Assembly: GCA_001655205.1 (NCBI GenBank)
Contig: LPNZ01006461.1
Coordinates: 1 to 30,004, forward strand
DNA from: Lenisia limosa
Lineage: Eukaryota > Breviatea
DNA: 30,004 nt
Direction: 5' to 3'
The notes beneath the pieces are model-generated. The model searched no databases. It worked only from the letters and a program-made list of their open reading frames with translations, and was not told the DNA's origin. This document shows, piece after piece, positions 20,723 through 30,004 of the stretch. Position 1 is the first letter of the stretch; the number at the start of each line of letters is the position of its first letter. The translations under genes were made by a program, and so were the position numbers.

Positions 20723-23700
20723 ATGGTTAATCAAAGGTTTGATGGTTTTGAAGACTCTTTTCTACCCCCCCCCCCTTAGTTTGCCAATTGCCTCACAAGT
20801 GGCAACGTCCCCTTTCGACCCAGAAGATGATGACCTTGGTTTGCAGGCAGTTTGCTATTGGTGATTCTTTGGAGTCATGGCATAGTAGAGCTCAGAAGTC
20901 TGTATTTGACTTTATGATCTCATTAACAGACATCGCAGTCGTTTTTATGGCGTCATTCATTCGGATTTTTGTTTTCTTTTTCTATTGTCTATTCACCATG
21001 TAATTTCATTTCATTTTTCCTTGGGATTTTTTGTTTCATAAATTGTCCTTTTTACTCCCATTTTACCACCACCCCTCCCCAGGTGAAGTCAATTCTGCTG
21101 ATGAAGCCTTGGAAGATGACATCCCCAATTCTCTTCCTTCCACACCGATTAAAAGAGCACCACCATGTCAAACTGTTTGCGGGTATTACACTCTTTTATG
21201 ATATTCGATTTCTTTGCAATTTGAGGCAACATTCTCTATTGAATATCTCCTAAACTCAAATAATAAGCTAATGAGACCGGAGCAATATAAAAAGCTAATG
21301 AGACCGAGGCAATAGAGGTGATTTTTTTGTGTGATGTTGTACATATTGGAATTACNNNNNNNNNNNNNNNNNNNNNNNNNNNNNNNNNNNNNNNNNNNNN
21401 NNNNNNNNNNNNNNNNNNNNNNNNNNNNNNNNNNNNNNNNNNNNNNNNNACTCCAATTATTCCGACCATCAAACGAAGAGTTCCGTCCGCTCAGGTGGGC
21501 CTTGCTGAGCATACTCCCTCTGATCAGTGCTTTTACTTGATAGGTCATCACCACATCGGGTGTTGCAGGGGTGGCTGCGGGCTTTACAGGACTGAAATTA
21601 CTGGAGGTTATGGTGGACTCCTTCGATGTTGCCCGGGCAACCAGCAGGTTATTGGGGGACAGATTAGCTGGTACGCAGAATGTTCTGTGCATTATTCTAA
21701 GGAGTATCTCATAATATCATATACTACTATATATAATTTATATATCATATGCATATATTGTATACTATATGTATACAATATATATGATATATAAATATAA
21801 ATACCAAAAGTATACAATATATGATATATCAATTATATAGTAGTATATGCATATGATATTTATAAATACCAAAAGTCGATTTAGATGCAAAAGTGTGGTT
21901 AACATCGTTTTTATTCGAGATATGGGACAACCCTATGACACACAAGCTTGGGTGGCAATGTCTCAATTCCTCCTTATGAGGGGAGAAAATACCCACAACA
22001 AAGAATGGTCATATCCAAAAATGGTTATACATGAAACCGCAAGCCAACCATAGTCTATCATAATTTACATGAAACCGCAAGCCAACCATAGTCTATCATA
22101 ATTTACATGAAACCGCAAGCCAAACATAGTCTATCATAATTTACATGAAACCGCAAGCCAAACATAGTTTTTCATAATTTACATGAAACCGCAAGCCAAC
22201 CATACTATCATAATTTACACGAAACCGCAAGCCAACCATAGTCTATCATAATTTACCAAATGTTTAGAAAACCTCTCACGCATTAAACCCTTAGATCGCC
22301 AACGATTCTCCCCCTTTTAGCTGCGGTCTTCGAGGCGTGCTCGCGCGAGGCCAGCCCATCCAAACCCCTACCTCCGTCGGAACAGGTTGAGGGGCTCCCG
22401 CTGGTACTGTTCCTTCCTCTTCCATTTTTATGATAGAAGTTTATGTACAATGAAATATCTCATTGAGGGGAAGCATTTGAAATATCTCTCCTTTGACTCA
22501 TCCCCTACAATAACATCTCATCCCTAGGCTCTAATGCTGTCGATGGCAGCATCCACAGCCGCCTCAATTCTTCTTCAGGTTTGTGGAAGGGCTGGATATC
22601 TTTGGATTAGGATTATGGTATTTCTGATAATATGTACAGTTGTCAAAAAACCAAATTTCTAAAACTATTCTAGTATTTCTATTTATGGACATGTAGTGAG
22701 ATGCAGGCATGATTGAAGCCGTCCACGGCATTATATCATATAGATTATTTAACTCGTCCATCCGGATTTTTCTTCAATGTTCATTAATACCCGTCGTTGT
22801 CTTTTCTTTCTTGGGTTCCTTTGTTTATGGCGTTTCAGCTTCTATTAGCCACCGAAGATTTGGTACTCTTCACACAGCGAGTTCTTGACGCCGGGGTTGT
22901 TGAGGGTCTCACGGCGGTTACACATTGGCCGGTTGTAGTGTTGGGGGAGAGGGGAGTACGCTTCGTTATAAAATGGCTTCAAAGACAGTATTTTGAACCT
23001 CACATGGCAGCAACGCGCCCAACGCGCCAGCCGTGACGGCACTCCTCCTCATGGCGTCATCGTGCACTGCCGGCGGACGGGCAGTTGCCAACGCCGGCGC
23101 CGGAGAAGCCACTATCAAGGTGGGAACATGGCGTCGCTGAGTCATGAGTCTACATCTAATGCCCATTGCAGATTGTGGTCTCTGGGGCGACATTACCCAC
23201 ATCAGTTCTTGCTCGCCATTTAATGGCCATCCCTATCTTCGCCAGGTGAGTGTCAGCAGAAGTATTAGAGAATGGCATTTCCCTTACGCCTCCAGACACG
23301 GCACTTGTCTCTCTCCCGCACCGCCTACTTTTGTTTCCATGCTCCTTACCCTCACAAATCATGACGCCCAATCAATTCGCAACTCTGCTGGTGGGGCTTT
23401 GGCAACGCAATTGCAATATTTGAACACGTCTCTATCTGTGATCTAGCCGCATGCATGCTGCTTTCAAGTAGTGTTTCACTCGCCTCTACGAGTTTCTTTT
23501 GTGAACATATCATATGTATGATTATATACTATACATATTTTGCCACCATTTAGATATCCTCTATTGGATGAACTCTCTAGAGATGATTCTCAATGATGAT
23601 CCTGAAAACGTGGCTTTCGACACCTCTCGAAATCCATCGACTTTCATTCCGAACCTTGTGAGACGCTTTAAGGTGGGGAATTTGTTCTGTTTCATATCGT

Positions 23701-24296
23701 TGGCTTTGATTGTGTCACCCTTAAGAAACGTTCATGTGGACGGCCTGGTTGTGGCAAACGACTCATCGTCGATGAAATTGGTATGGTTGTGGGGACTTGC
23801 TGACTTCATGTTGAATCTTTGTTGGTGGTCATACTTACGGGTCGATTTGGGATAATTGTTTCTTATGTTTCCCTTTTTGGACTTTATTCACATTGCTGCA
23901 TTTTTTTTCACTCGCCGCTTAATTTTGCTACTTCATAGATTATTACGATAGCGGCCTCTTTCACTGTGATACAAAACGGTGATTAAAGTATAGGAGCGAT
24001 GGGATGCAGTGCTTCTTTGTTCTTCTTTGTTTTCATCACTCGGGTGTTTTCCCAAATGTTTATTCAGCAGAGTTGTTTTCCCAAATGTTTATTCAGCAGA
24101 GTTGTTTTTTTCCATTTACCCCTTAGGGCTTGACCCTTGTCCGTTCTGTAGGATCCTGTATTACTGCAGTGAAACATGCCGCTCAATGGACTGGTATGAT
24201 GGGGGTCAAGGGGCCAAGGGCACTTCCATGCCATCCGAGCCTCATCCTCACAGGTCAAATCGCCATGGACCGCTCTGCTGCGGCGTCCTGGAGTAG
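20723..24296 (+). CDS. ARM-like repeat protein with C-terminal MYND zinc finger
   Basis: Exons: 20723-20736 (MVNQ), 20780-20838, 21083-21182, one or more exons entering a gap and emerging at 21450-21494, 21544-21670, 22321-22385, 22528-22578, 22839 to about 22940, about 23010-23119, 23172-23245, 23296-23390, 23554-23672, 23726-23780 and 24127-24296. Phases agree except near 22940-23010, where the donor is uncertain. An acidic N-terminus (DPEDDDLG, DEALEDDIP) precedes helical repeats (LKLLEVMVDSFDVARATSRL, SMLLTLTNHDAQSIRNSA). The last two exons encode CGRPGC, CPFC, YYCSETC, DW and a final HGPLCC, spaced as in a MYND finger (C-x2/3-C, C-x2-C, YC-x3-C, H-x3-C). ARM plus C-terminal MYND occurs in fungal Mub1/SamB, a partner of a ubiquitin ligase, but orthology is not shown. 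MYND fingers bind proline-rich peptides. Confidence 0.75.
21735..21793. repeat. Near-palindromic AT-rich hairpin
   Basis: TATATATCATATGCATATATTG on one side and CAATATATATGATATATA on the other flank GTATACTATATGTATAC. The intron of the MYND gene that holds it (21671-22320) has further related AT repeats to about 21855. Confidence 0.6.
22028..22256. repeat. 38-base minisatellite in the MYND gene
   Basis: Six copies of a 38-base unit (ACATGAAACCGCAAGCCAAC, then CATAGTCTATCATAATTT) with few changes lie in intron 21671-22320. Units are near-identical, so amplification is probably recent. Confidence 0.92.
24046..24103. repeat. Two-copy 29-base tandem duplication
   Basis: TTTTCCCAAATGTTTATTCA and the next bases occur twice head to tail in the last intron (23781-24126) of the MYND gene. 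Confidence 0.85.
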
Positions 24297-24477
24297 TCTT
24301 GTCCTTCCCATGTGGTCAATTTGCTTCTTCTAAATGCACCAAATACATCTTTTGCCAATCAATAAAATCTGGGAGTAATTGGAGCTAGGAGGGCTCCTTG
24401 GTCCTCCAACCTGACATGAAGAGTTAGGTGATATTATTTTGTCCCCAAAAAACGAAAAAAAACACCAAAACCGAGAT

Positions 24478-24484
24478 AAAAAAA
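24478..24484 (-). terminator. RNA polymerase III terminator for tRNA-Leu
   Basis: Seven consecutive T on the minus strand begin two bases after the tRNA 3' end, as expected for Pol III termination. Confidence 0.85.
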
Positions 24485-24486
24485 TT

Positions 24487-24568
24487 GACAACTGTGAGAT
24501 TCGAACTCACGCCTCCGGAGAGATCACGACCTTAACGTGACGCCTTAGACCAACTCGGCCAAATTGTC
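24487..24568 (-). tRNA. tRNA-Leu (anticodon AAG)
   Basis: The 82-base gene on the minus strand starts GACAATTTGGCCGAG. The acceptor stem GACAATT pairs with AGTTGTC (one G-U). The D arm carries GGCCGAGTTGGTCTAAGGC. The anticodon stem TCACG/CGTGA holds the loop TTAAGGT, giving AAG at positions 34-36. A long variable arm (TCTCTCCGGAGGC) is as expected for a class II tRNA. The T arm is GTGAG-TTCGAAT-CTCAC. The Pol III A box (TGGCCGAGTTGG) and B box (GTTCGAATC) are intact. There is no intron and CCA is not encoded, as in nuclear tRNA genes. Confidence 0.97.
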
Positions 24569-24920
24569 TTACAAATAAATGATTCAATCACAAAGACGAT
24601 GCAAGTTTTATTTTTCGGGTCGAATGTTTCCCCAGAATAATATTATTAATAATAATAAAATTAAATTTTTATTTTATATGAGTACAATCTGAATACAATA
24701 AAATGTGTGTATGTATGAGTAGTAGTATTATATTATTATATTATTTATTTTAAAAGCTCTGGCTTGCGTGCAAATAAAAGGAGCCTTCTTTCTCACTTTC
24801 AGGTATGTTTTTTTTCTCAGATTTTTTATGTATTTTATCAGATTTTTATGTATTTTATCAGATTTTTATGTATTTTATCAGATTAGGGAGCATATTAATA
24901 TTTGTATTTTTGTTGGTTGA
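24569..24920. other. AT-rich intergenic region upstream of the type I membrane protein gene
   Basis: The sequence is mostly A/T with TTATTATAT runs, and a three-copy 20-base repeat sits at its end. No exon was seen. It should hold the upstream signals of the tRNA gene and the promoter of the gene starting at 24921. Confidence 0.4.
24818..24883. repeat. 20-base tandem repeat
   Basis: Three copies of ATTTTTATGTATTTTATCAG lie just upstream of the 24921 start codon. Confidence 0.9.
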
Positions 24921-27900
24921 ATGTCGCTTCTACCTCGAACATGGCCGCTCATTGTTACAGCGTTGCTCTCTCTTCTTGACAATGACATGGACATTAGCAC
25001 TGGTACTAACCCTGGTCTTTTTTTTGAGGTGAGTTATTTCTCATGGGTTTGATAATTTATCCTTGTTCATATTCCCACTTTTCCACATTGACTGTAGAGG
25101 TAACTCCTTAATATTTAACACGGAGAGTGGATTTTTCACCTGCAAGGACTACATTTACAGTCTTCAAGAGGTTGATGTGGTAGGCGTGGAATTGTCATGA
25201 GCCTGTACAATTTCACATTCTCTGATTACGTCAAAATGACAGGGTGGAATGGAGGTGTATACTATAAATATGGGGGACACTGGTCCGCCTTTTTGGGGGT
25301 AATATAATCTGCAACGTTATGGAATCGAAATTTTTCAATACTTCTCATTAGCACAGGGGTAATTATTCCCTTGATTACTTGAATAATTGTTAATTGATAT
25401 TATCAGTATAGTATTTTCATGGAAATTGAATGTTGAGAGTCTGTTATCTTTCATTTCAATTTTAATCATTTTCTGACCACTAGATTGGGTCCCAAACATG
25501 TGCTGGGGATCAGTATGCCCGACTTAGCATTAGTGTACCCCCAGGTTTAAAAGACATTCAAAGCAATGCTGTGGCCTTCAAGTGAGTGAACATGACCGTA
25601 ACCACAACTGCATTCATCGAATTCATATCACACCTCCATCACAATAATTCCAACCACAGAACATCATCATCATCATTAGGATGACGGAATCAAGCCGGAT
25701 ACTTGTTCCAACTTACCTGAAGAACCCAGGAGTAATATATGAGGTTGGGCTTGTTCTCAGTATTGATATCTTGCTAATCTGTTTCACACCTCAGATCAGC
25801 AGAACTGACAGGTACGGAACTCTTGTTGATTCCATCATTTTCAAACCGGGACGTACCACTGTAAGTTGAATTCTTTCATTCCAATTGGATATAATAATGA
25901 ATACTACCGTTTGGTGTTTGACTCCGGACACTTGATCATCATGCCTACTTATTGCTTGGCTCTGGACACTTGATCATCATGTCTCTTTTTGCTTGGCTCT
26001 GGACACTTGATCTCATTATGCCTACTTATTGCTTGGCTCTGGACACTTGATCATCATGCCTACTTATTGCTCTGGACACTACACTCATCATGCCTACTTA
26101 TTGCTTGGCTCTGGACACTTGATCACCATGCCTACTTATTGCTTGGCTCCAGTTTGGATGTTATTTCTTTAGTACGTAAAGATCGTGCATGGCTGGTCCC
26201 TTGACATTACGTATCACACTGCTCCTTTCCTTGGGACAAATGCTGTAAGGGGATGGAATATGAATATGTCAGCTGTTTATTTTGAGATGTTGTATCGATG
26301 CTTTATTCCTATCTGCCTATTATGTTGCCAGGAATCTACGCTTTGGTATTTTATTTTGTTTTTGAGACTTTAACCCTCTAGCTCATAACTGTTTCCCACA
26401 CAGGCAGCAAATTTTTCTTATTGTGGGTACAAGGGGGACAAGTTAACAATTGCTGTTAAAACTATTTTTTATACCACAAGTAGTGTGGCATATTTTGGGA
26501 TTTCCTAGGAACCATCCCTAAACCTGTCCATTTACCCTCTTAGTGAAGGCACTTACTCCACTGCCCCTAGTTACAGCACTGATGATACATTCCAACTCCA
26601 TGTTGGCTGAAATACTGACTGAAAATATGCTAAATGTCACAGCTGTCCCTTCTTATGTTTCACTCTTTAGTTTGCAGCTTTTCGAATTGTTCAAACTCCA
26701 AAATGTAAGAAAACGACCTTTTGTTTTATTTGAGCCAACCTGTCTTCAGTGTTGTAATGGCCACCCCCCCCCCCCTNNNNNNNNNNNNNNNNNNNNNNNN
26801 NNNNNNNNNNNNNNNNNNNNNNNNNNCGAAACGGAAACGGTGTTCGCCACTGAAGACGTTATCCTCACTGGCATAGCCGAATCTGACTTGTTATGTACAT
26901 CCAATGGTTGGTTATTCACAATGTCACTATTGGAGAGTTCTCCATTAGCTGTAACTCTTCTTCTTCTTTTTTCTGGTAAATTCAGTTGTAGAAGCATCAA
27001 AGTCTTATTGAATCCTTTTTAAAAATTAGTCTTGAACGGGAAACTCACGCGTTACGGTCGATTGTGTTCTCAACCGAGATACTTCGCTACAACGCTGCTG
27101 GTCTCATCCGAACTCTTAATACCAATGGATAAAATCTTGCATTCCTCAAGAAATTAACTTTCTCGTTCATCTTGTAAGGCAAATGAGTTGTAAGGCAAAT
27201 GATTGGGTGTATACTATAATCCAATATCTCTAATATCTCTTTTAATCGTGATGGTGTGGACGGCTTCTTTATTTTTTATATCTCATCTCTAATAATTAGA
27301 GGAGGTTACTTATCTGTTCAGAAGAGATTGTTGGTAGCAACCCCACAACTGATCCTCATTTTGAGGTAAATGAGATATTTAGTGAATAGAAACCTGGTAC
27401 ACATAAATACCACGTTTACGGCGTGAATACGTACTTGCAAGCCTATTGTCTGAACAATATTTTGGGTTGTGAAGGTTTTTTTCAGGCATAATTTCCCAAA
27501 GAAGATGGACAATGGTGTTTCCTTGAAAGTATCATTTGTTGGATATGATGCTCGACTCATTTCTTGCCGTTTTTATTCCAATAGGTTCCGGTTGCAGCGT
27601 ACGTGGCCTTCCCTTTCGTTTTATTTGCCGCAATATTTGGCTGTGTGGCATACAGTATGGGGTGTCAAGTCCAGGGCAAGTCAGTTATTTCAAACTGGTG
27701 TTCCTTAACCGGTTCCTGGGGGGGTGGAGTGTTAATTTGTGGCGGTTGATACTTCAGAAAATATTCAAATGCGCCGCAGAGTGACGGACTCCGTCAATAA
27801 CGCCGTTGGACTAGGGATCTAAGACAATATGCATTGGAGTGTAAACGCTGTAGTGCTAGGGATCTAAGACAATATGCGTTGGAGTGTAGTGCTAGGGACC

Positions 27901-28727
27901 TAAGACAATATTTACTATTTGTCCAAGTGGACAGGTTCACCATATTGTTGCACTGTAAAATCCCCAATTCCTTACAAGTGATCTTAGATCGCAATGCAGA
28001 CCCAGACAAACCCGGGTGCTCCAGGAACCGTCGAGATAGAGCCCGAAATCAAATCTCAAGCTGTGAGCAACTGCCATCCCAGGCCTGGATTTCATTCTTT
28101 TGATCATCCTATTTGATTCTAATTCACCAAACAGCCTTCAGCACCCCCTGTTGACAAGAGCTTGCCACATTATGACGAAGCCCACATGAGCGTTCCAAAG
28201 GTGGGCCTTACTATTACCATGATTAGACCCCCTCAAGTTCTCGATAAATGATAGGGATATGATACCAGGACCAAGTTCTCGATAAATGATAGGGATATGA
28301 TACCAGGACCAAGTTCTTGATAAATGATAGGGATATGATACCAGGACCAAGTTCTCGATAAATGATAGGGATATGATACCAGGACCAAGTTCTCGATAAA
28401 TGACAGGGATATGATACCAGGACCAAGTTCTTGATAAATGACAGGGATATGATACCAGGACCAAGTTCTCGATAAATGATAGGGATATGATACCAGGACC
28501 AAGTTCTTGATAAATGATAGGGATATGATATTAGGACCAAGTTCTCGATAAATGATAGGGATATGATACCAGGACCAAGTTCTCGATAAATGNNNNNNNN
28601 NNGTTCTCGATAAATGATAGGATACAATAGTATACTGATTTGGTTCAGCCTTCAGCCCTTTAACTATGCCTAGGAAGAAGAGGAGCTTCCATCTTATGAG
28701 GAGATAACTTCCAAAGAAAAAGTGTAA
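24921..28727 (+). CDS. Type I membrane protein with LPxY motifs in its cytoplasmic tail
   Basis: The start MSLLPRTWPLIVTALLSLL looks like a signal peptide. Well-supported later exons are about 25485-25582, 25680-25729, 25799-25860, 26173-26247, 26402-26450, 26660-26704, the exon emerging from the gap at 26827, one near 27320-27365, 27585 to about 27675, 27988-28062, 28135-28200 and 28674-28727. Exons between 25014 and 25300 and between 26940 and 27540 are not phase-resolved. The lumenal part contains Cys and Asn-glycosylation-like sites (NFTFSDYV, NFSYCGYKG). One membrane helix, VPVAAYVAFPFVLFAAIFGC, is encoded from 27585. The tail of about 65 residues carries LPHYDE and LPSYEE, variants of PPxY that can bind WW domains of Nedd4-type ubiquitin ligases; this suggests endosomal sorting, as inference. 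The family is unknown. Several introns hold minisatellites, and one has a 50-base gap beside a C run. Confidence 0.62.
25917..26150. repeat. 38-base minisatellite in the type I membrane protein gene
   Basis: About six copies of a 38-base unit (GGCTCTGGACACTTGATCAT, then CATGCCTACTTATTGCTT), one of them shortened or altered, fill most of an intron (25861-26172). Confidence 0.9.
27806..27912. repeat. Imperfect tandem repeat, unit about 35-45 bases
   Basis: Three copies of CTAGGGATCTAAGACAATAT (one with ACC for ATC), each followed by GCATTGGAGTG or GCGTTGGAGTG or a variant, lie in the intron after the membrane-helix exon. Confidence 0.8.
28234..28620. repeat. 38-base minisatellite, about ten copies, with a small gap
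   Basis: The unit holds GTTCTCGATAAATGATAGGG and ATATGATACCAGGACCAA; copies differ by single bases (CTC/CTT, GAT/GAC). It fills the last intron (28201-28673) of the type I membrane protein gene. A 10-base gap at 28593-28602 marks unresolved copy number. On the minus strand all three frames are open through the array because 38 is not a multiple of three. Confidence 0.95.
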
Positions 28728-29285
28728 CAATATTTATGTTATTTATTGAAAAGTATTACGATATATTTTGTATGTTAATTAAATTATTCAAAGAAGGATA
28801 AGCAGTTGAAACAAACAGCATACAATCACAATAATTAAAGATGGCGATGAATGGTTGAGGCCGTGGGTCTAAATAATGGTGAAAAGACTAATTTTAAATG
28901 GGAGCTAACTGGAGGGATGGAGCAGTTTGCTTTTCCCATACATGTATGTTTACCCATAATCCACTCAGTATGATTATGTGAACGACTTTCGAGTCGAATG
29001 ATGAATGTAACAGGGAGTATAAGCTTACAATATATCATATCATATTCTCCAATGAAATTACGTAGATTGCACGAGGGTTCACCCCGAGTACAGTAAAAAT
29101 GAGGGTTGTCATTCAATTAAAGTATGAAAAAGAGCTTGGGTCTATACGTCGAATACTTGAGACAACCACCAACTCGTTTTGACGCAGTAGTCAGGTCGAA
29201 TTCTTTATGAACGTCTTGATTATCAGTGAAAATGAGGTAGTATGTAGTTGTTATGCGAAACAATAGATAGAGCATGTATACATTA
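28728..29285. other. Intergenic region between convergent gene ends
   Basis: It is AT-rich and no exon could be supported. It begins with the 3' UTR of the type I membrane protein gene (AATATTTATGTTATTTATTG just after the stop) and ends at the stop codon of the minus-strand gene. Confidence 0.4.
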
Positions 29286-30004
29286 TCAGACTTTTCTGAT
29301 GTCGATATCTTTGGTAAGTGAGTCAATGTCAGCATTGATGTCTGCCAGTCGTTCCTCCATGTCTGAAGATTAAGCTCCATTTCAATCCTTAGATCTGCTG
29401 CATATAGAATAATAATGTCCCATCGCACCTTTATTTGCAAGTTTCAAATGCATACACTCTGTGGCCCATATTTTACGATCTTCAAGCTCTTGCTCCTACA
29501 ACTTTAGCACGTCGTTGGGCAATTAAAAGGCATCTATGCTCCTATTGCACTCCAGTATTGGAAATGATATCGTGTCTTTGGGTATTATGCTTACTTGACG
29601 GAGTTATTCAAAAGACAACATCAATTGGAGCTATCCCAAGACTCTTTGGTGTAAAAGCCGCAAACCTTCAAGGGACCCTCAATTTGGGACCTTAGAGATC
29701 CTGAAGTGCTTTGTTGAACTGAAAGATCACACTCCCTCTCAATGAAACATATCAACTATTGATTTTGTACTGCACTCTTCGATAAAACTGAAATAATAAT
29801 ACAAGCAATCATTTGCCTCACAAATATTTTCAAACTGAGGCAAATACAAAAAACAGTTTACTGTCCCTAGGTCCCTATTATGGAGTAACTCTACAGACAT
29901 TGGCCTAGGGTATGACTGACATTTAGCTGGGGTGTTGGGGAGGGCGGAAAGCGGCCGTTTTGTTGAGGACTGAAAAGAGCTACTTTCTAGGGGGGGGGGG
30001 GGGG
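29286..30004 (-). CDS. Partial gene for a coiled-coil protein (5' part beyond right edge)
   Basis: Four exons on the minus strand: 29986-29921, 29718-29666, 29495-29429 and 29362-29286. Phases agree. The first visible exon is Ser/Lys/Pro-rich (SSFQSSTKRPLSALPNTPAK) and probably disordered. The others form a charged helix (EQELEDRKIWATECMHLKLA, DMEERLADINADIDSLTKDI) that ends IRKV. No family was recognised. The first exon is preceded by a C run plus TAG that reaches the window edge, the same acceptor style as in PSMA1 and TEX261. Confidence 0.6.

Noticed and set aside
22028-22256. CRISPR-like regular repeats
   Set aside because: Units are contiguous with no unique spacers, in a eukaryotic intron; this is a minisatellite.
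28138-28730. Three overlapping minus-strand ORFs with a Trp/Tyr/His-rich repeat
   Set aside because: They arise only because the 38-base array lacks stops in any minus frame; they lie antisense in an intron.
29435-29695. Plus-strand ORF of 86 codons
   Set aside because: It is antisense to two phase-consistent exons of the minus-strand coiled-coil gene.
1-30004. Viral or transposase genes
   Set aside because: No reverse transcriptase, transposase, capsid or integrase motif was seen in any frame I read.

Overview
The window is nuclear DNA from an intron-dense eukaryote, most likely a unicellular protist. Spliceosomal introns interrupt every recognised protein gene, a proteasome subunit and an early-secretory-pathway membrane protein are present, the genetic code is standard, and there is one nuclear-type tRNA gene. 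I could not name the lineage. Almost no single ORF is a whole gene. I therefore rebuilt genes by chaining open segments between GT and AG sites and requiring reading phase to be conserved. In several genes every junction keeps phase and the summed exon length divides by three. Donors nearly always have G at intron position +5 (GTATGC, GTTTGC, GTGAGT, GTACGC), while +3 is free.

Layout. 1-371 (+): 3' end of an RS-rich protein gene. 1042-3275 (-): PSMA1-type proteasome alpha subunit, 9 exons, 244 aa. 3662-5573 (+): polytopic membrane protein. 5855-7783 (-): charged coiled-coil protein, 7 exons, 221 aa. 8283-12939 (-): helical-repeat protein, 23 exons, about 544 aa. 13297-14730 (+): TEX261/Svp26, 6 exons, 201 aa. 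14919-17903 (-): polytopic membrane protein with an N-terminal coiled coil, 13 exons, about 457 aa. 18181-19980 (+): unrecognised soluble protein with a one-base frameshift in a G run. 20084-20404 (+): weak orphan ORF. 20723-24296 (+): ARM-like repeats plus a C-terminal MYND zinc finger. 24487-24568 (-): tRNA-Leu(AAG). 24921-28727 (+): type I membrane protein with LPxY motifs in its tail. 29286 to the right edge (-): partial coiled-coil gene. Gene density is high, with intergenic stretches of 190-740 bases. The genes form no operon or pathway; at most, TEX261 and the other membrane proteins share the secretory system.

The unusual layer lies inside the introns. (1) A roughly 60-base sequence ending in a C run and the acceptor AG recurs at the 3' ends of introns in three different genes on both strands, always in the sense direction of the host gene. 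This looks like introner-like or intron-3'-end repeats. (2) Many introns carry private minisatellites. Three unrelated ones share a 38-base period, and two or three others have periods near 30. (3) Some arrays copy splice sites themselves: repeated acceptors in PSMA1 intron 6 and TEX261 intron 1, and repeated donor motifs in the intron array near 18.8 kb.

Assembly gaps (N) lie at 1475-1575, 2728-2788, 4408-4417, 7845-7901, 11313-11397, 15320-15399, 17262-17285, 21356-21449, 26777-26826 and 28593-28602. Most fall in introns beside G/C homopolymers or these repeats. All exon structures are hand-derived, without transcripts or database searches.
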